A stretch of 64,000 nucleotides of DNA from CAVOJV01 sp963696325 (GCA_963696325.1 CAVOJV010000072.1:1-64000), one strand, 5' to 3'. Positions 1-9,672 are shown, numbered from the stretch's first letter. A program made the numbers and translations. Notes: generated from the sequence alone by a model not told the origin.

Positions 1-1
1 A

Positions 2-76
2 TGGGAAATGAATGAAATGCATCAGGACATCCGTGGGATGGTCCTTGGTGAATTTAAGCAACAGATTAGGCGTTAG
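2..76 (+). CDS. possible C-terminal tail of an upstream gene
   Basis: A frame open from the left edge reads about 24 codons, ending IRR and a TAG stop. It contains several Met codons and a charged, helical-looking composition. It could be the end of a gene starting outside the window, or chance. Nothing in it is recognisable. Confidence 0.22.
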   Translation, partial: WEMNEMHQDIRGMVLGEFKQQIRR

Positions 77-169
77 AGACGTTTCCACAAGTCGCACGAT
101 CTTGGTCGCGCGGATGAGGTAGCCTGTTTAGGTGACAGGGCGGCAGCGCGAAGGGAGCCTCGCATCTGC

Positions 170-901
170 CTACATGCGCTTAGTGAGCGCTGAGCTATCT
201 CCCACCGCCCGCGCGCAGGCCCAGACCTCGATTTCCTCTACCCCCGCGGTCCGCAGCACTCGTGCTAATTCGCTGACCGTGCTGCCGGTGGTGATGACAT
301 CATCCACAATGGCGACATGGCGGGCGTGCAGGGGACGGTTGACAACGAAGGCGCCCCGCACATTGGTGGGCCGGGTCTTTGCGTCCAGGTCGGATTGCGG
401 CGCAGTTGAGCGGACTCGGCGCACACTATCCGCCAAGATCGGGATATGGAGTCGCCGCGCCACCGGGCGGGTGAGTTCCAGCGCCTGGTTAAACCCCCGT
501 TCACGCAATCGGGCGGGGTGCAGGGGTATCGGGATGAGCCATTCGGGCTGCCTGCCGCCACGGTTTTCCAACGCTTCTCCCAGCCATTCTCCCAACAGTC
601 GGGCGGCGGCCAGGCGGTTGTGAAATTTCAGTTCCTTAATCAGAAAGTCTACGGGTGATTGATAAAGCAAAGGGACGCAAGTGCGGTCAAAGATAGGTAG
701 ATGTTGTTGGCACTGACCACAGAGGGATGCCGTCTCAGTGCCGAGCGGCATGCCGCAACGCCCGCAGGCAACGGCGTTTACCGGCAACTCGTTACGGCAC
801 CCCTGGCACAGATCCCAGTCGCCCTCACCGGGCATGCCGCAGAGCAGACAGGTAGGCGGAAACAGCCAGTATTGTAGTTTTTTTCTCCATTGGTAAACCA
901 T
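170..901 (-). CDS. comF: ComF family phosphoribosyltransferase-like protein
   Basis: ComF-family proteins combine a Cys-rich N-terminal zinc-binding region with a PRTase fold and take part in uptake or processing of transforming DNA; their biochemical role is poorly defined. Four CxxC pairs are visible early (CLLCGMPG, CQGC, CGRCGMP, CGQC). The PRPP-binding motif VAIVDDVITTGST lies near the C terminus, and LIPIPLHPARLRERGFNQA is the usual ComF signature. I chose the internal Met at 901 (MVYQWRKK); an upstream Met at 1000 would add 33 atypical residues. The gene is divergent from the biotin operon, a common arrangement in gammaproteobacteria. Confidence 0.9.
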   Translation of the reverse strand: MVYQWRKKLQYWLFPPTCLLCGMPGEGDWDLCQGCRNELPVNAVACGRCGMPLGTETASLCGQCQQHLPIFDRTCVPLLYQSPVDFLIKELKFHNRLAAARLLGEWLGEALENRGGRQPEWLIPIPLHPARLRERGFNQALELTRPVARRLHIPILADSVRRVRSTAPQSDLDAKTRPTNVRGAFVVNRPLHARHVAIVDDVITTGSTVSELARVLRTAGVEEIEVWACARAVGDSSALTKRM

Positions 902-1095
902 CCGGGTTCCTTTCCAGTTGACAGCCAGGGGTGTGTCGTTGAATATTTCCAGTCGGCCTTCCGACGTTGGCGGGATGGTAACCGCCATCCGCCATTGCAC
1001 TGTTACAGGTAAATCCCAGCATGTTGGAACAATCTGAGAACACCACTATTGGCCGGGTAGCGCGCGGTTCCTCTGCGCGCAATGCAGCTAGCCTG

Positions 1096-1443
1096 ATGGA
1101 TTATGGCAATATCCTGGCCATTATCTTTGTTCCCCTCATTATATTCTGGTTTGGCGCCTCCATGCTGGTGTACGCCATGAACCGCCATCATCCCAATCCC
1201 AAGGTTGGCCACTATACCCAACAGGCCGCTTACCGCTTTTACGGGGTGACTGGTTTTTTTACCGCCGCCGCCACTTTTATTCCCGGCAACGGCTGGACCT
1301 ATTATCTGATTGCCTGGGTGCTGGCGGTATTGATCATTATCCCGTGGTCCATTCTGGATTTACTGCGCATCTACAAAGATGAATGGGTCGATGTCCTTAT
1401 TAACGAAGATGGAGCTGACCATGCCACAAATCAACACTCCTGA
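1096..1443 (+). CDS. small integral membrane protein, function unknown
   Basis: A 115-residue protein from the Met at 1096 (MDYGNILAIIFVPLIIF). It has a strong N-terminal membrane helix and a second hydrophobic hairpin near residues 68-95 (TYYLIAWVLAVLIIIPWSI), followed by a hydrophilic tail. I do not recognise the family. An in-frame start at 1021 would add a polar 25-residue leader. Its last 23 bases overlap bioB, so it is probably co-transcribed with the biotin genes, but nothing links it to biotin synthesis. Confidence 0.6.
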   Translation: MDYGNILAIIFVPLIIFWFGASMLVYAMNRHHPNPKVGHYTQQAAYRFYGVTGFFTAAATFIPGNGWTYYLIAWVLAVLIIIPWSILDLLRIYKDEWVDVLINEDGADHATNQHS

Positions 1444-2467
1444 GCTACGTCACGACTGGACCCTCGCTCAGGTCAATGCCCTTTTTGAGCTGCCATTCAA
1501 CGATCTATTGTTCAAGGCCCACAGCGTGCACCGGGCGCATTTCGACCCCAACGCAGTGCAGATCAGCACTTTGCTGAGCATCAAGACTGGCGCCTGTCCC
1601 GAGGATTGCGGTTACTGCCCGCAAAGCGCTCACCACGACACGGATGTGCAGCGGGAGCAATTACTGCCCCTGGAACAGGTGTTGGAAGCAGCCCGCCAAG
1701 CCAGGGAAAATGGCGCCTCCCGCTTCTGCATGGGGGCCGCCTGGCGCAGTCCCAAGGACCGCGACCTGGAACAGGTTATCGCGATGGTGGCAGGCGTTAA
1801 AGCCCTGGGGCTGGAGACCTGTGTCACGTTGGGCATGCTTAAGGCAGAGCAGGCACGCCGCCTCAAAGCCGCCGGGCTGGATTACTACAATCACAATTTG
1901 GATACCTCGCCGGAGTTCTACGGCAACATCATCACCACCCGCACCTACCAGGACCGTCTGGACACCCTGGCCTATGTGCGCGAGGCCGGTCTCAATGTCT
2001 GTTCCGGCGGCATCATCGGCATGGGCGAGAACGTGCAGGATCGCGCCGGGTTGCTGATCGCACTGGCCAATCTGCCCCAACATCCCGAGAGCGTGCCCAT
2101 CAACATGCTGGTCCAGGTAGAGGGTACGCCTCTGTATGGCGCCGCTAAGCTGGACGGATTGGAGTTCGTGCGCACCATCGCCGTGGCTCGGATCACCATG
2201 CCCAAGTCCTTCGTGCGCTTATCCGCGGGGCGTACCGACATGAGCGATGAACTCCAGGCGTTGTGCTTTTTTGCCGGCGCCAATTCCATCTTCTACGGTG
2301 AAAAATTGCTGACGACGGAAAACCCCGAAACCGACCATGACCGCCAATTGTTCAAGCGTCTCGGAATCGCGCCTTTGCAGGTCGAGATCACGGCGCCGCA
2401 GGCCGGCGATCTCGAGCAGGAAGCCGGTTGTGGTTGCGGGGCTGCCCGCTTGCAGGCGAGCACCTGA
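1421..2467 (+). CDS. bioB: biotin synthase
   Basis: Radical SAM enzyme that inserts sulfur into dethiobiotin, the last step of biotin synthesis. The SAM [4Fe-4S] motif reads GACPEDCGYCPQSAHH, and typical BioB segments such as TLGML and YYNHNLDTSPEFY follow. I chose the Met at 1421 (MPQINTPELRHDW) because GGAG lies seven bases upstream and the extra residues from 1379 are atypical. Length, about 348 residues, is normal for the family. The C terminus has a Cys-rich tail (GCGCG). First enzyme gene of a bioB-F-H-C-D run. Confidence 0.97.
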   Translation: MPQINTPELRHDWTLAQVNALFELPFNDLLFKAHSVHRAHFDPNAVQISTLLSIKTGACPEDCGYCPQSAHHDTDVQREQLLPLEQVLEAARQARENGASRFCMGAAWRSPKDRDLEQVIAMVAGVKALGLETCVTLGMLKAEQARRLKAAGLDYYNHNLDTSPEFYGNIITTRTYQDRLDTLAYVREAGLNVCSGGIIGMGENVQDRAGLLIALANLPQHPESVPINMLVQVEGTPLYGAAKLDGLEFVRTIAVARITMPKSFVRLSAGRTDMSDELQALCFFAGANSIFYGEKLLTTENPETDHDRQLFKRLGIAPLQVEITAPQAGDLEQEAGCGCGAARLQAST

Positions 2468-2479
2468 CGCTTCCCCTGG

Positions 2480-3653
2480 ATGAAAGATCTCGCCGCCCAG
2501 CTCCGGCAACTGCGGGAGCAAAACCTATATCGCTCCCGGCGCGTGCTGGACGGGGCCGCAGGGCGCCGAAGTCTACATCGATGGCCAGCCCTATCTCGCC
2601 TTTTGCAGCAACGATTATCTGGGATTGGCCAATCATCCCGAGATTATCCGCGTCTTCCAAAGCGCTGCGAAACGCTATGGCGTGGGCAGCGGCGCCGCCC
2701 ATCTGATAAATGGCCACAGCGTTGAACATCACGCGCTGGAAGAGGAGCTGGCGGAGTTTACCGGTCGGCCCCGGGCGCTGTTGTTTTCCACCGGCTATAT
2801 GGCCAATCTGGGCGTGATCTCGGCCCTGCTGGGGCGGGGCGATAGTGTGTACGAAGACCGCCTGAATCATGCATCATTATTGGACGGAGGTTTGTTGTCG
2901 GGCGCACGGTTGCTGCGCTATGCACATTCCGATGCCCAGGCCTTGGACCAGCGCATGACGGCCCGTGAGGGCGGCGAGGCGCTGGTCGCGACGGACGGGG
3001 TGTTCAGCATGGATGGGGATCTGGCGCCATTACCAAAACTGGCAAAAGTAGCCTGTGCTCACGGCGCCTGGCTGATGGTGGATGATGCCCACGGTTTCGG
3101 CGTGCTTGGCCGGGAAGGGAGGGGCAGCCTGGATCACTACGGCTTGGGTCTGGATGAGGTGCCTATCGTGGTGGGGACGCTGGGCAAAGCCTTTGGCACG
3201 TCGGGGGCTTTCGTCGCGGGCAGCGAAGACTTGATTGAAACCCTGATCCAGAAAGCGCGCACCTATATTTTCACCACCGCCACCCCCTCCGCCATAGCGG
3301 CGGCGACCCGTGCGAGTTTGCGCTTGGCGCGCAGCGAGGAATGGCGCCGGGAACAACTGCGGGCGCTGGTGATGCGATTTCGGGCCGGGGCCGGTCAACT
3401 TGGCCTGGAAATGATGGACTCCTCGGCCCCGATTCAGCCTCTGCTGGTGGGAGAGGCTGGCCGGGCCGTCGCCTTGAGCGAGGCCTTACAGTCGCGCGGC
3501 ATTTTGATCACCGCGATCCGGCCGCCCACCGTGCCGGCGGGAACCGCCCGCCTGCGAATTACTTTCTCAGCGGTCCATAGCGAAGCGCAGGTGGATCGCC
3601 TGCTGGATGCCCTGGCAGAGGTCATCGTGAGACCCGGCTCAGATAGGTTGTAG
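2480..3653 (+). CDS. bioF: 8-amino-7-oxononanoate synthase, frameshifted near the N terminus
   Basis: PLP enzyme condensing pimeloyl-ACP with alanine. The N terminus starts at 2480 (MKDLAAQLRQLREQNLYRSR) in one frame; from about 2556 the protein continues in another (GPQGAEVYIDGQPYLAFCSN, then NDYLGLANHPEI). Removing one G from the GGGG run at 2552-2555 restores a single frame. Family motifs are present: GSGAAHLINGHS, FSTGYMANLG, DDAHGFGVLGREGRG and the PLP lysine in VGTLGKAFGTSG. The stop at 3653 is 2 bp before bioH. The lesion is a one-base homopolymer change in an essential, well-conserved gene, so sequencing error is as likely as real inactivation. Confidence 0.92.
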
Positions 3654-3655
3654 CC

Positions 3656-4456
3656 ATGTCCGGGCAAAGCCCAGATGATTGGGGCAACCATCAGCTTTAC
3701 ACGCACACCGTCGGTAGCGGCCCCGATGTTGTCCTGCTGCATGGTTGGGGTATGCATTCCGGCGTCTGGGAAGATGTAACGGAGGCTTTGGCGGACCACT
3801 ATCGGGTTACGGTCATGGACCTGCCTGGCCATGGGTTCAGCCGTGGGTTCGCAGCCGGTCAAACGCTCCGGGATCTGAGCTTGGCGGTGGCCGCCGCGGC
3901 GCCGGCGCGAGCGGCCTGGATTGGCTGGTCCCTGGGCGGGTTGATTGCCCAGCGGCTGGCCATCGACGCGCCGGCGCGGGTCACCAAGCTGGTTCTGGTA
4001 GGCAGTTCTCCCTGTTTCGTGCGGCGCCCGGACTGGCCCCATGCCATGGAATACCGGGTCTTACACCTGTTCGCGGAAATTCTGGGTATGAACTACCACG
4101 CCACTCTAAAACGTTTTCTCGCCCTGGAGGTACATGGCAGCGAGCATGCCGCAGCGCAGTTGCGTTTGCTGCGCGAAATCGTTTTTCAGCATGGTGAGCC
4201 TGATACCACCGCCCTCCGGGATGGCTTGAGCATTTTGGAAACGGAGGATTTGCGCGGCGAATGGCGACACATCGACTGCCCCAGCCTAGTGTTACTGGGG
4301 CTGCGCGATAACCTGGTGCCAGCTTCCGCGGGGGCGGCCATGCAAGCCTTGCTGCCGAATGCCCGCCTGCATGTCTTCGAACGGGCCGGTCATGCGCCAT
4401 TTTTCTCCCACTTGACTGAATTTATTAGCTGCCTGCGAGCATTTCTAGATGAATGA
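3656..4456 (+). CDS. bioH: pimeloyl-ACP methyl ester carboxylesterase
   Basis: Alpha/beta hydrolase that removes the methyl group from pimeloyl-ACP methyl ester, releasing pimeloyl-ACP for BioF. The protein is 266 residues, normal for BioH. The nucleophile elbow GWSLGG, an acid in LGLRDNLVP and the histidine in ERAGHAPF make the catalytic triad. It starts 2 bp after bioF and overlaps bioC by 8 bp, so translation is probably coupled. Confidence 0.94.
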   Translation: MSGQSPDDWGNHQLYTHTVGSGPDVVLLHGWGMHSGVWEDVTEALADHYRVTVMDLPGHGFSRGFAAGQTLRDLSLAVAAAAPARAAWIGWSLGGLIAQRLAIDAPARVTKLVLVGSSPCFVRRPDWPHAMEYRVLHLFAEILGMNYHATLKRFLALEVHGSEHAAAQLRLLREIVFQHGEPDTTALRDGLSILETEDLRGEWRHIDCPSLVLLGLRDNLVPASAGAAMQALLPNARLHVFERAGHAPFFSHLTEFISCLRAFLDE

Positions 4457-5324
4457 TGACCCACCCTTTTATCTGGATAAGGAACTGATCCGTAAATCCT
4501 TCGACCGAGCCGCAGCCAGTTACGACCAGGCCGCCGTTTTGCAGCGGGAAGTGGGTAACCGCATGCTAGACCGGCTGGCTCTCGTGCGCCTGACGCCCTC
4601 GATGATCGTGGATGTGGGTTGTGGCACGGGTATCGCCACTGTCCAACTGATGAAGAAATACCGTATGGCGCGGGTGTTTGGCCTGGATATCGCCCCACAA
4701 ATGCTGACCATCGCCCGCCGTCGTGCGCCCTGGTTTCGCAAGCTGCGGTGCCTCTGCGGTGACGCCGAGGCGCTGCCCCTCGCCACGACCAGTTGCGATC
4801 TGCTGTTTTCCAATCTGGTCTTGCAATGGTGCGGCGATCTAGATCGGGTGTTCCGGGAATTTCGGCGCGTTCTCAAGCCCGGTGGACTGTTGCTGTTCAG
4901 CACCCTGGGACCGGACACGTTGACGGAATTGCGACAGAGCTGGCGGGCGGTGGACGGCTACAATCATGTCAACGCCTTCCTGGATATGCACGATATTGGT
5001 GATGCCCTCATGCGTGCCCAATTAGCTGGACCGGTCATGGATGTGGAACGTATTACCCTGACCTATCAAGAGGTCTTTGGTCTGATGCGGGATCTGAAGA
5101 CCCTGGGTGCCCATAATATTTCCGCCGGTCGCGCCCAGGGCCTGACCGGCAAAGGGCGGCTGCACGCCATGCGTGCCGCGTATGAGCGATTTCGCCACAA
5201 CGGTTTGTTGCCGGCTACCTATGAGGTGGTCTATGGCCATGCCTGGGCGCCCCAGGAATCATTATCCACCAAGCGCAGCGATGGTGTGGCCGTATTTCCG
5301 GTTTCCCAACTGCGCCGCCGTTGA
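4449..5324 (+). CDS. bioC: malonyl-ACP O-methyltransferase
   Basis: SAM-dependent methyltransferase that methylates malonyl-ACP to start pimeloyl synthesis. The SAM site VDVGCGTGIATVQL is clear, and ALPLATTSCDLLFSNLVLQW and VLKPGGLLLFSTLGPDTL match the BioC pattern. It is 291 residues and overlaps the end of bioH, which places both ester-making and ester-cleaving steps in one operon. Confidence 0.94.
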   Translation: MNDDPPFYLDKELIRKSFDRAAASYDQAAVLQREVGNRMLDRLALVRLTPSMIVDVGCGTGIATVQLMKKYRMARVFGLDIAPQMLTIARRRAPWFRKLRCLCGDAEALPLATTSCDLLFSNLVLQWCGDLDRVFREFRRVLKPGGLLLFSTLGPDTLTELRQSWRAVDGYNHVNAFLDMHDIGDALMRAQLAGPVMDVERITLTYQEVFGLMRDLKTLGAHNISAGRAQGLTGKGRLHAMRAAYERFRHNGLLPATYEVVYGHAWAPQESLSTKRSDGVAVFPVSQLRRR

Positions 5325-5333
5325 TATCCGGGT

Positions 5334-6017
5334 ATGGGCATCGGGCGCGGCTTTTTCATTACTGGCACCGACACTGGCATCGGCAAGACCTGGGGGGGGT
5401 GCAGCCTGCTCATTGCTCTGCGGGAACGCGGCTGGCGAGTGATCGGTATGAAGCCCGTGGCCAGCGGGTGTGAGCGCACGCCTGTTGGGTTGCGGAATGA
5501 GGATGCGCTGCGTCTGCAAGCGGTATCCTCGGTTTGGGCGCCTTATGAAGCCATCAATCCGTATGCTTTCGAGCCACCCATCGCGCCGCATATCGCGGCC
5601 CGCGAGGCGGGTGTGGAAATCGCCTTCGGCCGTATTCGCGCCAGCGCTGAGGTCCTCAGCCGCCAGGCCGATTATTTGATTATTGAAGGGGTGGGCGGTT
5701 GGCGAGTGCCGCTGGGCGGGGACGGCGACGTCGGGGCACTGGCTGTGGTCCTAGGGTTGCCGGTGGTGCTGGTAGTTGGCGTGCGCCTGGGCTGTATCAA
5801 TCATGCCATGCTCACCGCCGCGGCGATTGCCGCTGACGGCTTGCCGCTTGCGGGCTGGATCGCCAACTTGATCGATCCTGGGACTGAGCGGCTTGCGGAA
5901 AATCTGCAGACACTGTCCACTGGAATCGCGGCCCCTTGCCTGGGGATACTACCTTTTCTTGACCAGTTCCAACCCGACCGCTTGGCGACTTGTCTCGATC
6001 TGGATGGCCTGTGTTGA
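5334..6017 (+). CDS. bioD: dethiobiotin synthetase
   Basis: ATP-dependent carboxylase closing the ureido ring of dethiobiotin. The P-loop reads GTDTGIGKT and is followed by the substrate region MKPVASGCE; IIEGVGGWRVPL is the conserved acidic loop. It is 227 residues, close to the family norm. An eight-G run at 5392-5399 lies directly after the P-loop (GKTWGGCSLL), where relatives usually have small aliphatic residues, so the local sequence there may carry a compensated or miscounted homopolymer. Last gene of the biotin operon. Confidence 0.93.
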   Translation: MGIGRGFFITGTDTGIGKTWGGCSLLIALRERGWRVIGMKPVASGCERTPVGLRNEDALRLQAVSSVWAPYEAINPYAFEPPIAPHIAAREAGVEIAFGRIRASAEVLSRQADYLIIEGVGGWRVPLGGDGDVGALAVVLGLPVVLVVGVRLGCINHAMLTAAAIAADGLPLAGWIANLIDPGTERLAENLQTLSTGIAAPCLGILPFLDQFQPDRLATCLDLDGLC

Positions 6018-6111
6018 GCAGGCACGTTGCTCTGGCCAGGATCTCGTTGCAAGCATTTTTTAAAAAGCCTATTGATGATACGGTCATAGAACGTTTAAAG
6101 TTGGGAACTAG

Positions 6112-6585
6112 GTGATGGTTGCCGTTGAGCGAAATATGGCCGAACAAGAGTGTCGCTTTGTCCTGCGTCCTAACCGGTCGTTGTCCTGGCAGGGGTCGCT
6201 GGTTTTTTTTCTCAGCCTGTTGTTGCTGTCTACCGCTATTTCCCTTAGCCTGACCTTGCTGGGGTTCTGGATGGTGCTGCCGTTTGCGGGGCTGGAAATG
6301 CTGGCGTTGGGGATAGGACTGTATGTGGTGGCCTGTCGCTGTTACGAGTGCGAGGTAATCTCCATTGCCGGTAATTCCATCCTCATCGAGAAGGGTAGAG
6401 GGTATCCCCGGCAACAATGGACGCTGGGCCGAGTATGGGCATGCATCGTTTTGGAGCGTTGCCCGAGGCAATGGTATCCTAGCCGCCTGTTGATTCGCTC
6501 ACACGGCCGGGCCGTGGAAGTCGGGCGGTTCCTTGATGAAGAAGAACGCCAACAGTTGGCCGTTGAATTGACTCGGAGCTTGTAG
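6112..6585 (+). CDS. DUF2244 family membrane protein
   Basis: A 157-residue protein (or 149 from the Met at 6136). It begins with a polar segment containing FVLRPNRSLSWQG, which is typical of DUF2244, followed by two adjacent membrane helices (residues about 28-75) and a cytoplasmic beta-rich domain ending in FLDEEERQQLAVEL. DUF2244 genes are often found beside cytochrome c oxidase subunit II genes, as here, but their function is not established. Confidence 0.82.
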   Translation: MMVAVERNMAEQECRFVLRPNRSLSWQGSLVFFLSLLLLSTAISLSLTLLGFWMVLPFAGLEMLALGIGLYVVACRCYECEVISIAGNSILIEKGRGYPRQQWTLGRVWACIVLERCPRQWYPSRLLIRSHGRAVEVGRFLDEEERQQLAVELTRSL

Positions 6586-6784
6586 GCCGGCTATCCCGGT
6601 CCGGTTTCTCGTTGGCCTTACCTGGCAATAATCAGTGTTAGAATGTTTCTGTGGCGTTGGCTTGATGCTGGCGGATCGAATGTAGTTTTTTTTGCGTAAG
6701 AATAATTTTTAATTTCAAGATCATGGCGATTTAATAATAAATGCTTATTTTCTTTTTATCACCTATTGGGAGAGAGAGGACGGC
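6586..6784 (+). promoter_or_regulatory. AT-rich leader and promoter region of the cox operon
   Basis: A stretch of about 200 bp without a gene. It turns strongly AT-rich from about 6690 and ends in a purine-rich ribosome-binding site (GGGAGAGAGAGGA) just before the coxB ATG. No specific operator can be read. Confidence 0.45.
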
Positions 6785-7931
6785 ATGCTAGCGAACCTCC
6801 TTGCGCGAACACGCAACGTTGTAACGGGTAGTGGTCTGCTCTTGTGGAGCGCCGCTGTGCCCGCCGCCTATGAGTTGAATATGACTCCGGGTGTTACGCC
6901 TATCAGCCGCCAGGTCTACGACCTGCACATGTTGATCTTCTGGATCTGCGTGTGGATCGGTATTGGGGTTTTCGGGGTGATGTTCTACTCCATTTATCAT
7001 CACCGCAAGTCCCGCGGTGCCGTGGCCGCCCAGTTTCATGAAAGCACCACCGTCGAGATCATCTGGACCGTGGTGCCCATGCTGATCCTGATCGGCATGG
7101 CCATCCCGGCAACTCGCACCCTGATCGCCATGGAAGACAGCAGTAACCTGATGTCACTATTACTGTGACGGGTTACCAATGGAAGTGGAAGTATGACTAT
7201 CTGAATGAAGGCATCAGTTTCTTCAGTAGCTTGTCCACCCCTAGGGAGCAGATCGCCAATGTCTCCCCCAAGGATGAGCACTACCTGCTGGAGGTTGACA
7301 ACCCCGTGGTGGTGCCCGTGGGAAAGAAGGTCCGCATCTGACCACGGCCTCGGATGTGATCCACTCGTGGTGGGTGCCTAGCTTAGGTTTCAAGCGTGAC
7401 GCCATTCCCGGCTTTATCAATTCAAGTTGGGCGATTATCGAGAAGCCCGGTGTCTATCGTGGCCAATGCGCCGAGCTATGCGGCAAGGACCACGGCTTCA
7501 TGCCCATCGTGGTGGTGGCCAAGACCGAGGCGGATTACCAGAAATGGGTGGTCGACATGAAAAGCGCCCAGGCCGCCGCGGTGGTATCCGCCGACCGTGA
7601 GTGGAGTAAGGCCGAGCTGATAGCCAAGGGTGAGGAAGTCTACAAAACCACCTGCACCGCTTGTCATCAGGCTAACGGCAAGGGTGTGCCGGGTGCTTTT
7701 CCAGCACTGGCCGGTAGCGCTATCGCCACGGGTCCAGCGGATGGCCACGTCAATCTGATCATGCATGGCAAGCAAGGTACGGCGATGCAGGGGTTCGCCA
7801 ACCAATTGAGCGACACCGATATCGCGGCGGTTGTCACCTATGAACGCAATTCCTGGGGCAATAATAAAGGCGATCTCGTTCAACCCATGGCCATCAAGGC
7901 GCTACGTCAAGTTACAGCGGAGAAAAAATGA
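6785..7931 (+). CDS. coxB: cytochrome c oxidase subunit II with fused cytochrome c domain, two frameshifts
   Basis: Subunit II of an aa3/caa3-type oxidase; it carries the CuA site that receives electrons from cytochrome c. The N-terminal part has two membrane helices (WICVWIGIGVFGVMFYSIY and VEIIWTVVPMLILIGMAIP). The CuA ligands are in HSWWVPSLG and GQCAELCGKDHGFM, and a C-terminal class I cytochrome c domain has heme motif CTACH. Two one-base losses break the frame: in AACC near 7147 (should read SNPDVTITVTGYQWKWKY) and near 7338 (should read VRILTTASDVIHSW). Both are C losses in a gene whose product would otherwise be perfect. The last bases overlap coxA. Confidence 0.92.
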
Positions 7932-9508
7932 TGAGTACAGCGAGCACCCTGCATACCGAGCATCATGAAGAGCATCCCCACGGCCTGACGCGCTGGCTGT
8001 TCACCACCAATCATAAAGACATCGGCACTCTGTATTTGCTGTTTTCTCTGACCATGTTTTTTATCGGTGGCTTCATGGCGTTGATCATCCGCGCCGAATT
8101 GTTCCAACCGGGTTTGCAAATCGTCACGCCAAACTTCTTCAATCAGATGACCACCATGCACGCGCTGGTGATGATCTTCGGCGCGGTGATGCCGGCCTTC
8201 GTGGGATTGGCTAACTGGTTGATCCCCATGATGGTCGGGGCCCCAGACATGGCGCTGCCGCGCATGAATAACTGGAGCTTCTGGATACTGCCTTTCGCCT
8301 TCACCCTGCTGCTGTCCACGCTATTCATGGAGGGTGGCGGACCGGCCGGCGGCTGGACCATCTATCCGCCCCTGGTGTTGCAGACCGGCGCGGCCTTTCC
8401 CTTCGTAATACTCGCCATCCACATGCTGGGTATCTCTTCGATCATGGGCGCCATCAATGTGATCGCCACGATCCTCAACATGCGGGCGCCGGGTATGACC
8501 CTGATGAAGATGCCGCTGTTCGTATGGACCTGGTTGATCACCGCCTACCTCTTGATCGCCGTAATGCCAGTGCTGGCCGGTTGTATCACCATGCTGCTTA
8601 CCGACAAGTTCTTCGGCACCTCTTTCTTTAATGCCGCGGGCGGTGGCGATCCGGTCATGTTCCAGCACATTTTCTGGTTCTTCGGGCATCCAGAAGTCTA
8701 TATCATGATTCTGCCGGCTTTCGGCATTATCTCGCAGATCATCCCGACCTTTGCCCGCAAGCCGCTGTTCGGCTACAGCTCCATGGTCTATGCTACCGGC
8801 TCCATCGCGTTTCTGTCCTTCATCGTCTGGGCGCACCACATGTTTACCGTGGGTATACCACTTGCCGGCGAGTTGTTCTTCATGTACGCGACCATGCTGA
8901 TTGCGGTGCCGACGGGGGTGAAGGTATTCAACTGGGTGTCCACGATGTGGAAAGGCTCCATGACTTTCGAGACCCCGATGCTGTTCGCCATCGCCTTCGT
9001 GATACTGTTCACCATCGGCGGTTTCTCCGGCCTGATGCTGGCAATCGCCCCAGCGGACTTCCAGTATCAAGACACCTATTTCGTGGTGGCCCATTTCCAT
9101 TATGTCTTGGTGCCCGGCGCAGTATTCTCGATCATGGCGGCGGTCTACTACTGGCTGCCCAAGTGGACCGGCCACATGTATGACGAGAAACTGGGCCAGA
9201 TCCATTTCTGGCTCTCCGTAGTCGGCGTGAACATCCTGTTCTTCCCGCAGCACTTCCTGGGACTGGCTGGGATGCCACGGCGTATCCCGGATTATGCTCT
9301 GCAGTTCGCGGAATTTAACGCGATTTCCTCGATTGGCGCGTTCATCTTCGGCTTCTCCCAGTTGCTGTTCCTCTACATCGTCATCCAGACGATTCGAGGT
9401 GGGCAGAAAGCTACCGATGGAGTGTGGGAAGGCGCTGAAGGGCTGGAGTGGACCTTGACTTCGCCGCCGCCTTATCACAGTTTTGAGACAGCGCCCGTCA
9501 TCAAATAG
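7928..9508 (+). CDS. coxA: cytochrome c oxidase subunit I
   Basis: Catalytic heme-copper subunit. It is 526 residues with about twelve membrane helices. The CuB and Tyr motif FWFFGHPEVYIMILPAFGII, the segment VWAHHMFTVG and the heme ligands in DTYFVVAHFHYVL are present. It starts at 7928, 4 bp before the coxB stop (ATGA overlap). A His-rich N-terminal leader (HTEHHEEHPHG) precedes the conserved TTNHKDIGTLY. Confidence 0.98.
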   Translation: MMSTASTLHTEHHEEHPHGLTRWLFTTNHKDIGTLYLLFSLTMFFIGGFMALIIRAELFQPGLQIVTPNFFNQMTTMHALVMIFGAVMPAFVGLANWLIPMMVGAPDMALPRMNNWSFWILPFAFTLLLSTLFMEGGGPAGGWTIYPPLVLQTGAAFPFVILAIHMLGISSIMGAINVIATILNMRAPGMTLMKMPLFVWTWLITAYLLIAVMPVLAGCITMLLTDKFFGTSFFNAAGGGDPVMFQHIFWFFGHPEVYIMILPAFGIISQIIPTFARKPLFGYSSMVYATGSIAFLSFIVWAHHMFTVGIPLAGELFFMYATMLIAVPTGVKVFNWVSTMWKGSMTFETPMLFAIAFVILFTIGGFSGLMLAIAPADFQYQDTYFVVAHFHYVLVPGAVFSIMAAVYYWLPKWTGHMYDEKLGQIHFWLSVVGVNILFFPQHFLGLAGMPRRIPDYALQFAEFNAISSIGAFIFGFSQLLFLYIVIQTIRGGQKATDGVWEGAEGLEWTLTSPPPYHSFETAPVIK

Positions 9509-9521
9509 CGCCTAGAGAGAA

Positions 9522-9548
9522 GGCCCCGCTCTCGCGCAGGGCGGGGCC
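9522..9548 (+). other. GC-rich hairpin after coxA
   Basis: GGCCCCGC and GCGGGGCC form an 8-bp perfect stem around an 11-base loop, just after the coxA stop. No T-run follows, so a full intrinsic terminator is unlikely. It could stabilise the coxBA message 3' end or attenuate transcription into ctaG. Confidence 0.55.
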
Positions 9549-9558
9549 GGAGAGACGC

Positions 9559-9672
9559 TTGGAAAACGACACTCGACGCCGCACAGCTTTGAACCGCAGA
9601 ACGTTGGTTCTGTTATCCTTGGTCGCCCTGGTGCTCTATATCGGCATTATGGTCATTATGGTATTGAAATGA
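9559..9672 (+). CDS. small cytochrome oxidase assembly-type membrane protein (37 aa)
   Basis: From a TTG start at 9559 a 37-residue protein is encoded: a basic N terminus (NDTRRRTALNRR) followed by one membrane helix (TLVLLSLVALVLYIGIMVIM). Its stop overlaps the ctaG start (ATGA). Small single-helix proteins in exactly this place, between coxA and ctaG, are annotated in other proteobacteria as small oxidase assembly proteins; the match here is by position and shape only. Confidence 0.6.
   Translation: MENDTRRRTALNRRTLVLLSLVALVLYIGIMVIMVLK

Noticed and set aside
870..1095. BirA operator between comF and the biotin operon
   Set aside because: No TTGTAAACC-N15-GGTTTACAA pair is present; a GGTAAACC word near 892 lacks its partner.
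8321..9478. Long minus-strand frame opposite coxA
   Set aside because: Its composition (many His, Asp, Gln, Arg) is the mirror of membrane-protein codons; coxA on the other strand is certain.
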